From: Lentibacillus sp. Marseille-P4043 | GTDB lineage: Bacteria; Bacillota; Bacilli; Bacillales; Amphibacillaceae | Assembly: GCF_900258515.1 (NCBI RefSeq) | Contig: NZ_LT984884.1 | Location: 1,225,681 to 1,289,680 of the forward strand | Reading direction: 5' to 3' | DNA length: 64,000 bases | Shown: piece after piece, positions 39,504 to 48,148 of the stretch | How positions within the stretch are numbered: the first letter of the stretch is position 1 | Layout: the number at the start of each line of letters is the position of its first letter | Position numbers and translations under genes: made by a program | The notes under the pieces: generated by a model | Database searches by the model: none | What the model was told of the DNA's origin: nothing | Seen by the model: only the letters and a program-made list of their open reading frames with translations

Positions 39504-39943
39504 TTGTAGAAAATCATCATATCGCTCATCTTAATGTTGTTTCAAAGTATTATCGCTTTGCCCCAGAGGAGATTGATATAGCAATTAAGGATTTTCAATC
39601 GGTTTTGGAAAAGCATGGTTATCACCCAGATGGGAGAATGCTTTTTTCTATTTTAAGTGATCCAACAAGTGAGATTATGAATGCAGAAATCTTTTTGCCG
39701 ATTAAGGAAGATAACGTTATGATTCAAGAGCAGGAACAAATAAACTTTCGTAGTTATTTATCTATTAAGCCAATGATTATGACACGTGTGATGGAAGATT
39801 TTGATGCACAATCCCAGGTAAGGTATTGGGAGTTGATTGATTATATTAGGCGAAATGGCATGAAACAAAAGACACCAGTATTTGCAGAATTTAAGAACAG
39901 TCATTTGGGTCGGGATTACGTGGAAATGAGTGTCGGGGTCTAA
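39500..39943 (+). CDS. DUF5085-like protein 2
   Basis: 147 residues; the ATG overlaps the TGA of the previous gene (ATGA), so the two are translationally coupled. The N-terminus IVENHHIAHLNVVSKYYRFA with GRMLFSILSDPTSEIMNAEI and FLPIKED follows the DUF5085 pattern closely. No signal peptide or membrane helix. The coupling and shared fold suggest that the two proteins form a heterodimer. Confidence 0.75.
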   Translation: MIVENHHIAHLNVVSKYYRFAPEEIDIAIKDFQSVLEKHGYHPDGRMLFSILSDPTSEIMNAEIFLPIKEDNVMIQEQEQINFRSYLSIKPMIMTRVMEDFDAQSQVRYWELIDYIRRNGMKQKTPVFAEFKNSHLGRDYVEMSVGV

Positions 39944-40005
39944 ATTAGTACGGTGAAACAATTGGCATCAAGAGTAATCAATAAAATGATGGAGAGGTTA
40001 TTAAA

Positions 40006-40611
40006 ATGAAAAAGGCTTTTTTGTTAAGCGCGATAGTATTAGTGCTGTTCTTAGCAGCATGCAGTGATCCAAAAGAGGATAAAGCCGAAAATAACCAGAA
40101 GCAGGACCAAAAGACGGAGACGCAAGCTAAGGAAAAAACAAATTCAAATGAAGAGGCAGCAGATGAGGTGGATAATTTGGTGTTGCAATTGCAAAAGCAA
40201 GATGAGGAAGCTGGAGTTACCGTTGAAAGTAACAGCATTTATAGCATCTTAGATGAAGCGATTAAAGCGGATCCGCAAATGGGAGTACCAAATGACTTTA
40301 GTCTTTACCCTTTTGATATTTCCATAAATCCCGATGGAAGCCATTCTATTATTTTCCTGGCTATCAACCGATTAAAGGATCCGATCAAGAATGTGTCTTT
40401 TAATATGACTTTTGGGAATAAAAATGGTGAATACATATGGGAAGATTCAGAAACTTCGCTGCCAGAAAAACAATTTGGTGTTATTCAACCAGATCATGCG
40501 GTGCCATATATGCTTGATGTAACACCAGAGCAAGAAAAGATATTTGATGGTTTAACCAATGATAACGTTTATTTGAAAGTAAATAACTTTAATATGGACG
40601 TTGTTGAGTAA
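40006..40611 (+). CDS. Lipoprotein of the LXG region, SLAP-like C-terminal half
   Basis: 201 residues. Type II signal with lipobox LAAC (about 16-19), then a charged Lys/Glu/Gln linker (about 20-55), then a globular domain. The domain has IKADPQMGVPNDFSLYPFDI and INPDGSHSIIFLAINRL, followed by IKNVSFNMTFGNKNGEYIW and QFGVIQPDHAVPYMLDVT. That spacing recalls SLAP-type beta-sandwich domains of bacilli (inference, weak). A broken paralogue is at 47,119-47,640. AGAGG at 39,992 precedes the ATG. It could anchor or shield a T7SS effector at the outer membrane face. Confidence 0.75.
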   Translation: MKKAFLLSAIVLVLFLAACSDPKEDKAENNQKQDQKTETQAKEKTNSNEEAADEVDNLVLQLQKQDEEAGVTVESNSIYSILDEAIKADPQMGVPNDFSLYPFDISINPDGSHSIIFLAINRLKDPIKNVSFNMTFGNKNGEYIWEDSETSLPEKQFGVIQPDHAVPYMLDVTPEQEKIFDGLTNDNVYLKVNNFNMDVVE

Positions 40612-40623
40612 TATTCATGATAT

Positions 40624-40650
40624 GGCAAAGGGAAGTCTCCTTTGCCTTTT
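40624..40650 (+). terminator. Terminator after the lipoprotein gene
   Basis: GGCAAAGG (40624-40631) pairs with CCTTTGCC (40639-40646), followed by TTTTAATTT. It probably closes the essC-LXG-lipoprotein transcript. Confidence 0.85.
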
Positions 40651-40767
40651 AATTTGGCACAGTTTGATCCAGTATAAATGCTGGATCGTAACTATACATT
40701 GGTGCCTAAAGGGTTGCAGAGAGTTAATGATAGATGTGTCATACATCCGAATTAAAAAAAGTTCCAC

Positions 40768-40923
40768 ATGCAAGAAGTAATATTGTACATAAGCGATAAT
40801 GGAAAAACGGATGGTAAGTTTCGTTTTAAAGATAGCGAAAATACAAGGTTCCAGCGAGAGGCATGTTTTATAAATAGTTATAAGTATTGTTTTGGGTTAG
40901 GTGAAACCATGAATAAAATTTAA
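40768..40923 (+). CDS. Possible 51-residue fragment
   Basis: Open frame of 51 codons starting MQEVILYISDNGKTDG, with no ribosome site and no family that I recognise. It lies in an AT-rich region of decay between the lipoprotein gene and a gene fragment, so it is more likely a remnant than a working gene. Confidence 0.2.
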   Translation: MQEVILYISDNGKTDGKFRFKDSENTRFQREACFINSYKYCFGLGETMNKI

Positions 40924-40963
40924 TTCCGTTTTATACAGAGAATATAAAGGATAGACAGAATAT

Positions 40964-41068
40964 ATGATAAAAAGCGAAAAGTGGTTGAGTGTAATGAGGA
41001 ATGTTGTGTCAATATTATTTATGGTAATTTTATTTTTCATTGTGATAAAGAAGAACATTTTATATTAA
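40964..41068 (+). pseudogene. C-terminal fragment of a small membrane protein paralogue
   Basis: 34 codons reading MIKSEKWLSVMRNVVS then ILFMVILFFIVIKKNILY. This matches the last 34 residues of the intact protein at 41,174-41,557 (MIKNKKWSKVAMIVAT, ILFFLVIKKNFS). The N-terminal part is not present, so it is the left-over end of a tandem copy. Confidence 0.65.
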
Positions 41069-41173
41069 TATAGACTTTTATTCTATTTTAATGAAGAAAA
41101 TAACGCAAGTGTTAAAATCGATTCACATGTATGTTATCAATGTTAAATCTTTAGATAAAAAGGATGATTTTCA

Positions 41174-41557
41174 GTGAAAGAAAAAATACCGTTGGTTGGG
41201 ACAATAATAGGTTTGATTGTTTTTATATTAGTTATGATTGGAATTAATAGCGGAGTCACTATACTTTTTTATGTTGTCTTGGTACCTGCCGTTTTTATAC
41301 TTATCATCCATCTCTCTTCTAAATTTTTGCCGGATTTATGGGCTTCTATTGTATTGGTAGGTTTGACTGTAATTTGTATTCATTATTTTTTTCGATTATG
41401 GAGTGTCACCATTATACTGTTGTGTTACTCGGGGTTTTTAATTTTCGCAGAGAATATGATCAAAAACAAAAAGTGGTCGAAAGTAGCAATGATTGTTGCA
41501 ACAATAGTATTTTTCGCGATCTTATTTTTTCTTGTGATAAAGAAAAATTTTTCATAG
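41174..41557 (+). CDS. Small four-helix membrane protein
   Basis: 127 residues, GTG start after AAAAAGGATG, with four predicted helices covering nearly the whole chain (VGTIIGLIVFILVMIGIN; VTILFYVVLVPAVFILII; WASIVLVGLTVICIHYFF; KVAMIVATIVFFAILFFLV). No named family recognised. A tail fragment of one paralogue lies just upstream and a frameshifted full-length paralogue at 46,593-46,971, each next to a lipoprotein gene or its remains. The repeated pairing with lipoprotein genes and LXG genes suggests immunity or delivery function (inference). Confidence 0.65.
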   Translation: MKEKIPLVGTIIGLIVFILVMIGINSGVTILFYVVLVPAVFILIIHLSSKFLPDLWASIVLVGLTVICIHYFFRLWSVTIILLCYSGFLIFAENMIKNKKWSKVAMIVATIVFFAILFFLVIKKNFS

Positions 41558-41659
41558 TGTTAGTGAAATAAGTGATACATCGGCAAAATTCAGTAATGCT
41601 AATTGCAGAGACAGTTACATAATTTTATAAGCCCTTTTGAGGGGATAGATAAATATTAA

Positions 41660-43203
41660 GATATAAAAAGCGATAGTGATAAAAAAGCTAGTGTTACGGT
41701 TGAAAACAACGAAATCTGTAATGAACTGTCGGATGACCTAAAGACGACTTCTGAAAAAATTAAATCGGACTTGGATCATATTAAAGCAGATATTGGATCA
41801 AATTATTGCAATGGAGACTTTTTCGGGAAAAAACAGCAAAACAGGCGAGAGGTTATTTTGGCGATCTGCATAAGACGATTCTTGACGCATTTAATGGGTT
41901 GTTCACAGACCTGAATGATAATTTGAAACAACACTTGGATTTGTTCGAATCTGATGTAGATTCAAGTAAAACAGCGATTATAGAGAGTGACTATTTGACT
42001 GATACTGAAATGGATGTAGATGAAAAATATGAAGAATTAAACTTTGAGCATCAGGTTATAAACAGAACAATTAGTAGTGTAGCAGATATTACTAGTGCGA
42101 CTACACCCAATTTCTCCCCAGTAACGAACGATGAAAATGAAGTGATTGAAGAGATAACAGATTTAGAAGATAAGTTTACTTCGTTTACTAGTGAAGGGAA
42201 AGAGCATGATTCTGAGATAAAGGAATTGTTGCATCATATTGAGGTTGCGATGAATCGAGCAGGCAGGAGCATAGGTGAGGCTCGGTTTGCTGATTATAAA
42301 AGTAAATCTACTGAAGTCGGGTTAGGTGCGTTAAAGGATTATAATGAAGGTAAGCGGGAAGAGGAAATCCAAAAAGCCCGGAAAGCTAAGAATGATGCGA
42401 TAAAGGATCTTAATGAACCTTCGCAAACAGTGGTAAATAATGCCCTTGAAGATTTAGAAGACGGTAAAATTACCAGTGAGGAATTCCATGTAATCTTGTC
42501 GACATTCAAGAGGATAAACAACGATAAATTAAGTGAAGATGAATTGAATGAAGAATTGCCACCAATTGTAGATAAGTATTTGCACGACAATAGCGTTAAG
42601 ATTGGCGCGGATTTAGGTATTCCAATTTTTGCTTCAGTCATGGAGCAGACAGGTTTGGGAGCAATGAGACTTGGTGGTTTAGTAAATACCTTTAATGGAA
42701 TCCGTGGTCCAGCTGGCTCAGGTTACTATGTAATTGTTGATCCAAAATCAGCAAAGGCGGCTAAGCCTTTTTTTAAGGCTGGAAAGGGTATTCAAGTAGC
42801 AGGGAAGTACCTAGGTCCTGCATTTGCCATAGCGGGGGGTTATCTTGGATACGTTGATGATAGAAATAAAGGAAAGACACCGGGTGAAGCATTTACACAT
42901 AATGTGGTATCTACAGGAGTGGGCTTTGGAACAAGTACTGTAGCGACAATAGCCATAGCTGCAGCAGCATCCAATCCAGTTGGGTGGGCCGCTGTAGGCG
43001 TTGCGGCTGCAGGTACTGCTATAGGTATTGGCGCAACAGCGTTTTTCAATTGGGCGTATAATAGTAATATCCTTCACCTTCAGGATGGTCTGGACTGGGC
43101 GGGTGAACAAATAGATAATGCGGCAAATTGGGTAGGCGATCAATTAGATAATGTTGGTGAAGCTTTAAGTAGTGGTCTTGATGCCATCAATCCATTTTCC
43201 TGA
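41660..43203 (+). pseudogene. Second LXG-domain toxin gene, frameshifted at its 5' end
   Basis: The LXG N-terminus can be read in three frames in turn: DLKTTSEKIKSDLDHIKADI up to about 41,794; DQIIAMETFSGK to about 41,830; then TAKQARGYFGDLHK onward in one frame to 43,203. One extra G at 41,795-41,796 and one extra A in the six-A run at 41,828-41,833 account for the shifts. There is no start codon or ribosome site before the first part (stop TAA at 41,657). The rest, about 460 residues, continues the LXG domain and ends in a Gly/Ala-rich hydrophobic segment (STVATIAIAAAASNPVGWAA, GTAIGIGATAFF) and an amphipathic tail with INPFS. It is homologous to the intact LXG protein in its first 130 residues. 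Confidence 0.75.
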
Positions 43204-43513
43204 CGCCACAAAACAAATTGAATTTGTAAGGGATGACTGGGCGTATAACTTGTACTCACGAATCTAATATTGAATTTTGCTCTTAATAAGGGGAGGCTAT
43301 ACCGGATATGCATGCCATTCCTGCCATTCATCTGATAAGATTAATAGATTTTTTTAGATTCAAATTCTACCAATTATGGGATCTGTCTTTGTTATGTTAT
43401 ATGCTGTTCTTTCTTATGCACTGATAATCCGTATAAAAAACCATCGTATTTACATGTTCGAAGTTGTTTTAAGGAAAAGGAACGTTTTAGGAATGGGGAG
43501 AGGGATAAATCTA
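43204..43513. other. Gap after the second LXG gene, no clear gene
   Basis: 310 bases. A short frame at 43,376 (GSVFVMLYAVLSYALIIRI) joins the DUF443 gene in frame, but AGAGGGA at 43,498-43,505 before ATG 43,514 shows the real start. The short hydrophobic peptide resembles one at 46,438 (MLTPMVVIFYAMLFVSLW), so both may be remains of a small membrane gene. Confidence 0.35.
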
Positions 43514-44158
43514 ATGAATTGTGATATACAACGTGTGGTAAAAAATTCAAGATATAGAATTCTGACCATCAACGGAGAAAAATTTATACTTGATATTTGG
43601 GGATCCTTTTGGAAAATTGTATTTCCTTTTTTCTTCTGGATGCTGCCAAATTCCGTTTATAAAGTTGATGATCCAGATCTTGTTGAAAAATTAACCACCT
43701 TGGAAGTAAAACAGAATAAGATAAGGATGGCGCTCGCGGTGTTAGCTGGAGGTGTTTCTGTTTTTTTGGGGAACCTTTTAACACCTTTAATGGATTACTT
43801 TAATTTTCAAAGTACGAAATTGGTCAGACTAATGATTATAACAATTACTATCATTGTTGTCTTGACACTATTTTTTTATATGGCTAAGAGATGTAAAATA
43901 CGCCTATATAGTATGGCTAATCTTGAACGGCTGCCAACGGACCGATTATGGATTAGGCCAATGTCCTTCAAGCATTTTTTTCAAGTTTTATTTAGTTATC
44001 TCATTTTTCTCTTATTCGCCTTATTCGCATTTGCGGCATTTTTTAATATGCCAAATGTAATAGCATTACTTGTTGCGGCGGCCTTCTCATTTCTTTTATT
44101 GATTGTCAACGCTATGACTGTAATGGGAGAAAGCACAACAGTGAAATTTAGGGAATAA
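43514..44158 (+). CDS. DUF443-family membrane immunity protein, copy 1
   Basis: 214 residues. N-terminal soluble strand pair MNCDIQRVVKNSRYRILT, LDIWGSFWKIVFPFFFW, MLPNSVYKVDDPDLV, then four to five membrane helices. This is the hallmark of the DUF443 family; in S. aureus a DUF443 protein protects against the membrane-depolarising LXG toxin TspA. It lies 310 bases after a decayed LXG gene and is the first of three paralogues. GGGGAGAGGGA precedes the ATG. Ends GESTTVKFRE, and copies 2 and 3 end in nearly the same motif. Confidence 0.82.
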   Translation: MNCDIQRVVKNSRYRILTINGEKFILDIWGSFWKIVFPFFFWMLPNSVYKVDDPDLVEKLTTLEVKQNKIRMALAVLAGGVSVFLGNLLTPLMDYFNFQSTKLVRLMIITITIIVVLTLFFYMAKRCKIRLYSMANLERLPTDRLWIRPMSFKHFFQVLFSYLIFLLFALFAFAAFFNMPNVIALLVAAAFSFLLLIVNAMTVMGESTTVKFRE

Positions 44159-44406
44159 AGATACGGCAGCTTAGATGTCCATCGAAGTGAAACATAAAAA
44201 CAAGGAATTGCGACACGGTAGGTACGGGTATTGAGGGCTTCATAGCGATGTTTTTAAAAGCCTATAATTTTTGTATTTGTTTACCATTGTCTACTTAGTG
44301 GTAATAGTAGGCCACATTTTTAAATTTTAGGTGAAGAAAAAACGGCGGTTTTCACTGAATACAATAAACTGAAAAAGCATCAATAAACCGAGAGAGGAGA
44401 ATTTAC

Positions 44407-44718
44407 ATGTTACCAATTGGATCGATTGTATATCTGAAAGAGGGGACGAGTAAACTAATGATCTTGAACAGAGGACCACTTCTTCAGGCAGGTGAAAATG
44501 AAGGCGAAAGAGTAATGTATGATTATTCCGGGTGTTTTTATCCACAGGGACTAGATCCCAATAATGTTTTCTATTTTAATGAAAAAAATATAGATGAAGT
44601 GGTATTTGAAGGATTTAAAGATTCCGAGGAAGAACGTTTTCAGAAGATTTACTATGACTGGAAGGAAGAAAATAAAGAAAATGTTAAAAAAGGAACTGTA
44701 ACCGGACCGTTAGAATAA
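44407..44718 (+). CDS. DUF4176-like protein
   Basis: 103 residues. The N-terminal LPIGSIVYLKEGTSKLMILN and the following YDYSGCFYPQGL, VFYFNEKNIDEVVFEGF match DUF4176, a small soluble beta-rich family common in T7SS/LXG loci. GAGAGGAGAA stands before ATG 44407. It is placed between two DUF443 genes. Role unknown; no membrane segment. The 248 bases before it contain no other gene that I recognise. Confidence 0.8.
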   Translation: MLPIGSIVYLKEGTSKLMILNRGPLLQAGENEGERVMYDYSGCFYPQGLDPNNVFYFNEKNIDEVVFEGFKDSEEERFQKIYYDWKEENKENVKKGTVTGPLE

Positions 44719-44727
44719 AATTGGATT

Positions 44728-44755
44728 GAAGCATATGTAATATATGCTTCTTTTT
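44728..44755 (+). terminator. Terminator after the DUF4176 gene
   Basis: GAAGCATAT (44728-44736) pairs with ATATGCTTC (44742-44750), followed by TTTTT. Confidence 0.85.
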
Positions 44756-44876
44756 GTGCGCAATCAAATAACGTCTCAGAACAAACAAATGAACTAGAAT
44801 AGAACAATATCTATTTTTACTCTATTACTAATAATGGGAGTGCAGTATTGGAACAAGAGAAGGAGGTGAAGATTCT

Positions 44877-45535
44877 ATGAACTGCAAGGTGCATGGCGTA
44901 TATAAAAATCTTAGGTATCGAATCCTGGTTATTGAAGGTCAAACCTATATCTTGGACTTAGGGAAATCCATTTGGAAAGTTCTCTTTCCATTTTTGTTTT
45001 GGATATCTCCTAACACTGTTCTTAAGGTGGAAAGTACCGAAGTTGTGGAAAAGTTAAAGGCACCGAGTGTGAAACAAGTAAATACAGGAGGACATGGGTG
45101 GATTGGTGGTGGTATTGCCGTATTGATAGCAAACCTTTTAAGGCCATTGATGGATTATTTTGATATCCAAAGTTCCCCATCCGTTAATTCGGTTATTGTT
45201 ATGATCACAGTCATACTCCTATTATCCTGCGTTTATATATTAGACATATAAATAAAAGAAATCTCTATCAAGTTGTTAATCTTAAAAAACTATCAACAGA
45301 GCGATTATGGTTCAAGCCAAAGCCAATCAAACATTTTTTCCTAGTCACAGGTATGTACTTATTTTTCCTGGCACTTGCTGTGTTAGGTTTTGGTGCATTT
45401 ATTAAGTTCCCGAATGTGATGATATTATTCTTTACGATGGTATTATTGCTCTTTGTATTGTTTTCCAGCAATATAACGGTAGCGGTAGGAAGTACTACAG
45501 TGAAATTCAAAGATGATAAAAAAGAAGCTGTCTAA
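44877..45535 (+). pseudogene. DUF443-family protein, copy 2, one frameshift
   Basis: Good start (AAGGAGG before ATG 44877) and frame MNCKVHGVYKNLRYRILVIE as far as about 45,233. It then stops in frame at 45,249, while the frame beginning about 45,236 carries on with YIRHINKRNLYQVVNLKKLS to AVGSTTVKFKDD at 45,535, exactly the part missing. The break lies in a TATATATTA run, so a one-base slippage loss is likely. In other respects all segments of a DUF443 protein of about 219 residues are present. It may be a recent lesion or a sequencing error. Confidence 0.75.
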
Positions 45536-45585
45536 CATCGAATACGATAAAAAGTTGCACTGCAATGGGAGAGGGGAGTTAACCA

Positions 45586-46248
45586 ATGAAATGTGACATC
45601 CAACGTGTCGTAAAAAACCCAAGATACAGAATCCTGATCATTGATGAAGAACAATTTATCCTAGATATATGGGGATCCTTTTGGAAGATCGTATTTCCTT
45701 TTTTCTTCTGGATGCTGCCGAATTCCGTTTTTAAAATTGATAATCCGGATATCGCTGAAAAATTAACGAAATCAGAGGTGAAGCAATCAAACATAGGGAT
45801 GGGCGTTGCATTGTTTGTCGGAGGTATTTCTGTCCTTGGGGGAAATCTTTTAACACCCTATATGGATAACTTTAACTTCCAAGGCACAAAGTTAGTTAGG
45901 CTCATGCTTATAGCGATTGCGATTATTATTGTGTTTTCATTGTTTTTTTATATTACTCAAAGGTGTAAAAAGGGATTATACAGAATAATTAACCTGGAAC
46001 AATTGACATTAGAACGAATATGGATCAGGCCAAGATCCTCCAAACATTTTTTTCGGGTTTTATTTTTCTACCTTTTCTTTCTCTCATTAACTCTGTTGTT
46101 TTTTGTGGGTTTTTATGGGTTTCCTAATGTAATTGGATTGCTCGTGGCAGCGTCTTGTTTTTTTATCTTATTGCTTACTATTGTTGTAGCGATAAAAGGA
46201 GACAGAACTACAGTGGAGTTTAAGAGGGATAACGATATAGCGATCTAA
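45586..46248 (+). CDS. DUF443-family membrane immunity protein, copy 3
   Basis: 220 residues, intact. Starts MKCDIQRVVKNPRYRILIID, with LDIWGSFWKIVFPFFFW identical in that stretch to copy 1, and MLPNSVFKIDNPDI. Four or five helices follow; the end is DRTTVEFKRDNDIAI. AGAGGGGAG precedes the ATG. It is closer to copy 1 than to copy 2. Sets of DUF443 paralogues behind LXG genes are usual in staphylococci and are read as immunity against variants of a toxin made by relatives. Confidence 0.82.
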   Translation: MKCDIQRVVKNPRYRILIIDEEQFILDIWGSFWKIVFPFFFWMLPNSVFKIDNPDIAEKLTKSEVKQSNIGMGVALFVGGISVLGGNLLTPYMDNFNFQGTKLVRLMLIAIAIIIVFSLFFYITQRCKKGLYRIINLEQLTLERIWIRPRSSKHFFRVLFFYLFFLSLTLLFFVGFYGFPNVIGLLVAASCFFILLLTIVVAIKGDRTTVEFKRDNDIAI

Positions 46249-46592
46249 CATTGATGGAAAATATGGAGGCAGCTCCAATCCCGCTTATAAAGCAGGATAT
46301 AATCTGATAATTCGGTTGCTGCTTTCCTTTGTCTTTTTTTCAAAAGCATGATTTCAAATATATAAAAATGGTATTTGATCTTAACTTTGAACTAAAGTGT
46401 GGCTATGTGTAATAAAAATTATCAGAAGTGGATTTCGCTATGTTAACGCCAATGGTTGTAATATTTTATGCAATGCTATTTGTTTCCCTATGGTAGATAA
46501 AGAATACATAAATTTCTCAACGCGTGATGCATAATGTCGGAGTGAGGAAAGGTTTCTTCGGTGATTAGATGAGTAAAAAAGGTGGTGAACAG
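46249..46592. other. Gap with decayed sequence, no clear gene
   Basis: 344 AT-rich bases. GGCAGC near 46,267 and GCTGC near 46,319 with a later T-run could end the copy 3 transcript, but the loop is long. A short hydrophobic frame at 46,438 (18 codons) ends in TAG. Confidence 0.35.
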
Positions 46593-46971
46593 GTGAATAA
46601 ACTTACTCCATTAATCTTTTACCTCACAGTCGGGGGGCTAATTGTCTTTGTGCTAACCATGTTTATCATCGGTGCAGGAATAAAAATGTTTCTATACATT
46701 GTTTTAGGGTTTGCTGTACTATTCTTGGTATGATTACTAGTTTTTTAGAAAAAAATTATACCCTGTATGGCTTGGTGTTTTGGGATCCGGAGCTGTAGTT
46801 GTCATTGTACAATTATTAATCCAGTCTTGGCTTTGTACCTTATTAATGGCCTGTTTATTTGGGGTTCTTATCTTTGTCCATTTTAGGATTACAGATACAA
46901 AATGGTCAAATGTGGTGTCGTTTCTGGTGTATGGAGCGATGATTATAGTGGTTCTATATTTCGGTGTGTGA
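46593..46971 (+). pseudogene. Small four-helix membrane protein paralogue, two frameshifts
   Basis: Paralogue of the protein at 41,174-41,557. GTG 46593 after AAGGTGGTG opens the frame NKLTPLIFYLTVGGLIVFVL to TGA 46,731. After one lost base it continues MITSFLEK, and after a second loss in the A-run at 46,749-46,755 it continues KLYPVWLGVLGSGAVVVIV to TGA 46,971. Aligned with the intact paralogue, all four helices are present, so the two lesions are probably recent or are sequencing errors in homopolymers. Confidence 0.7.
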
Positions 46972-47118
46972 CTGAGGCTTATGATAGTTTTATGAAAATT
47001 AAATGATGCTTAATGGAGACTCAACCACTTGTTTTTGATAATCTAATAAACTATAAAAAATTCAACATCGAAGGGATCATTCATTCGGGGTTTATTTTAA
47101 AATTGATGAGGTGAAGGA

Positions 47119-47640
47119 ATGAAAAAATATAGTACTGCATTAATATTGATGGCATTTATTCTAATTGGATGCAGTTTTTCAGTAAGTTTTGGCGATGATT
47201 CGAAAAGAAAAGCGATGAGAAAGGTGATTAGACTTTACAATTAACAAAGGTGGATGAGAAAGCTGGTGTAACGTTGGAAAATGAAACGTATAAGAGGTTG
47301 TTCAAAAAGTCCGGTAAAAATGACACATCGAATTTCTTCGTTGGCTTGTTTCTCCGCTCCTTGGAAAAGAAAATCGCTTTTCCTTCGTGCGATGTAGTTT
47401 CAGGGGGTGTCCCTTGTGCTCATGTATCTAAATGCATACATTCCGCTACTCGAAACTACGCCGCCTCGAACTTCTCGGTCCTTTTCATCCTCCTTTTTGA
47501 ACACGCACTATATTGAAATAAACAGTATGATTCAGGAGGACCCTAAAATTGGTGCGGCAAATGATTTTAGTGTTTACACAATAAATATCTACCATACAGA
47601 TTTTGGCAGACAGCTTTTCTTGTTGGGTTGAATTACGATG
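47119..47640 (+). pseudogene. Lipoprotein paralogue broken by frameshift, stop and an inserted repeat
   Basis: Begins with a ribosome site and MKKYSTALILMAFILIGCSF (lipobox IGC), then loses frame near 47,225. The body QLTKVDEKAGVTLENETYK (to about 47,292) corresponds to QLQKQDEEAGVTVESNSIYS of the lipoprotein at 40,006. The match resumes after the inserted element as INSMIQEDPKIGAANDFSVY at 47,522-47,581 against YSILDEAIKADPQMGVPNDF. The end is decayed. The same two genes, small membrane protein and lipoprotein, thus occur twice in the island. Confidence 0.75.
47291..47510 (+). mobile_element. MITE-like element with GTTCAAAAAG inverted ends
   Basis: About 220 bases inserted in the lipoprotein pseudogene. 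The left end is TAAGAGGTTGTTCAAAAAG and the right end CTTTTTGAACACGCACTA, imperfect inverted repeats with a shared GTTCAAAAAG core. A TA stands at each border (47,289-47,290; 47,511-47,512), as expected for TA-targeting elements. The inside contains the palindromic GGAAAAGAAAATCGCTTTTCC and TAAATGCATA, and no transposase. Remnants of the same ends are at 1628 and 18,677. Confidence 0.7.
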
Positions 47641-47755
47641 TTTGTTAAAGAAGTTTTGAAGAGAACTTATGAAACTGTGAATCTATGTAATAGGTAGCAG
47701 GACACGTGTGACTTTAGGTTCGGGTATTTAGTATGGGCGAGGGAGTGAGAAAATC

Positions 47756-48148
47756 ATGGATAATAAAAATGCGTGGACGGCACAACTCTTGGCCAAAATT
47801 GGTGGATTTATTTGTATGGGTGCGTCTGGATTCTTTTTGGTATTAAACATGTTTACCCCAGTGGAAATTACCATTAATGATTCTTATACAAGCGGTACAT
47901 TATGGGAACTTGCCTCTCATCCTGGTCCATTAACATTATGGTTGGGCTTGCTTGTTGGACTCTTCGTATTGGGAATGATCGGTCTGATGATTAGTAAAAA
48001 GGTGCAGACAAAAGCAACCATAGCGCAAGGATTTATTTTTATTATTATCGGGTTTCCAACGATAGTACTGGCTGGCGCGGGGATCCTTTTTATTATTGCT
48101 GGGGTGCAAACCTTTTTGGCGAAGAAGGTGCAGGAATTGACAGTTTGA
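47756..48148 (+). CDS. Four-helix membrane protein (DUF4064-like)
   Basis: 130 residues with an N-terminal helix (IGGFICMGASGFFLVLNMF), a short outside loop (TINDSYTSGTLWELASHPG), then three more helices (LTLWLGLLVGLFVLGMIGLM; IAQGFIFIIIGFPTIVLA; GILFIIAGVQTFL). Topology recalls DUF4064 membrane proteins of bacilli; family assignment is weak. AGGGAGTGA precedes the ATG. No partner gene is obvious; it ends the T7SS-associated membrane genes. Confidence 0.6.
   Translation: MDNKNAWTAQLLAKIGGFICMGASGFFLVLNMFTPVEITINDSYTSGTLWELASHPGPLTLWLGLLVGLFVLGMIGLMISKKVQTKATIAQGFIFIIIGFPTIVLAGAGILFIIAGVQTFLAKKVQELTV

Noticed and set aside
47250..47516. Protein of 88 residues between the lipoprotein remnants
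   Set aside because: Most of this frame lies inside the inserted inverted-repeat element.
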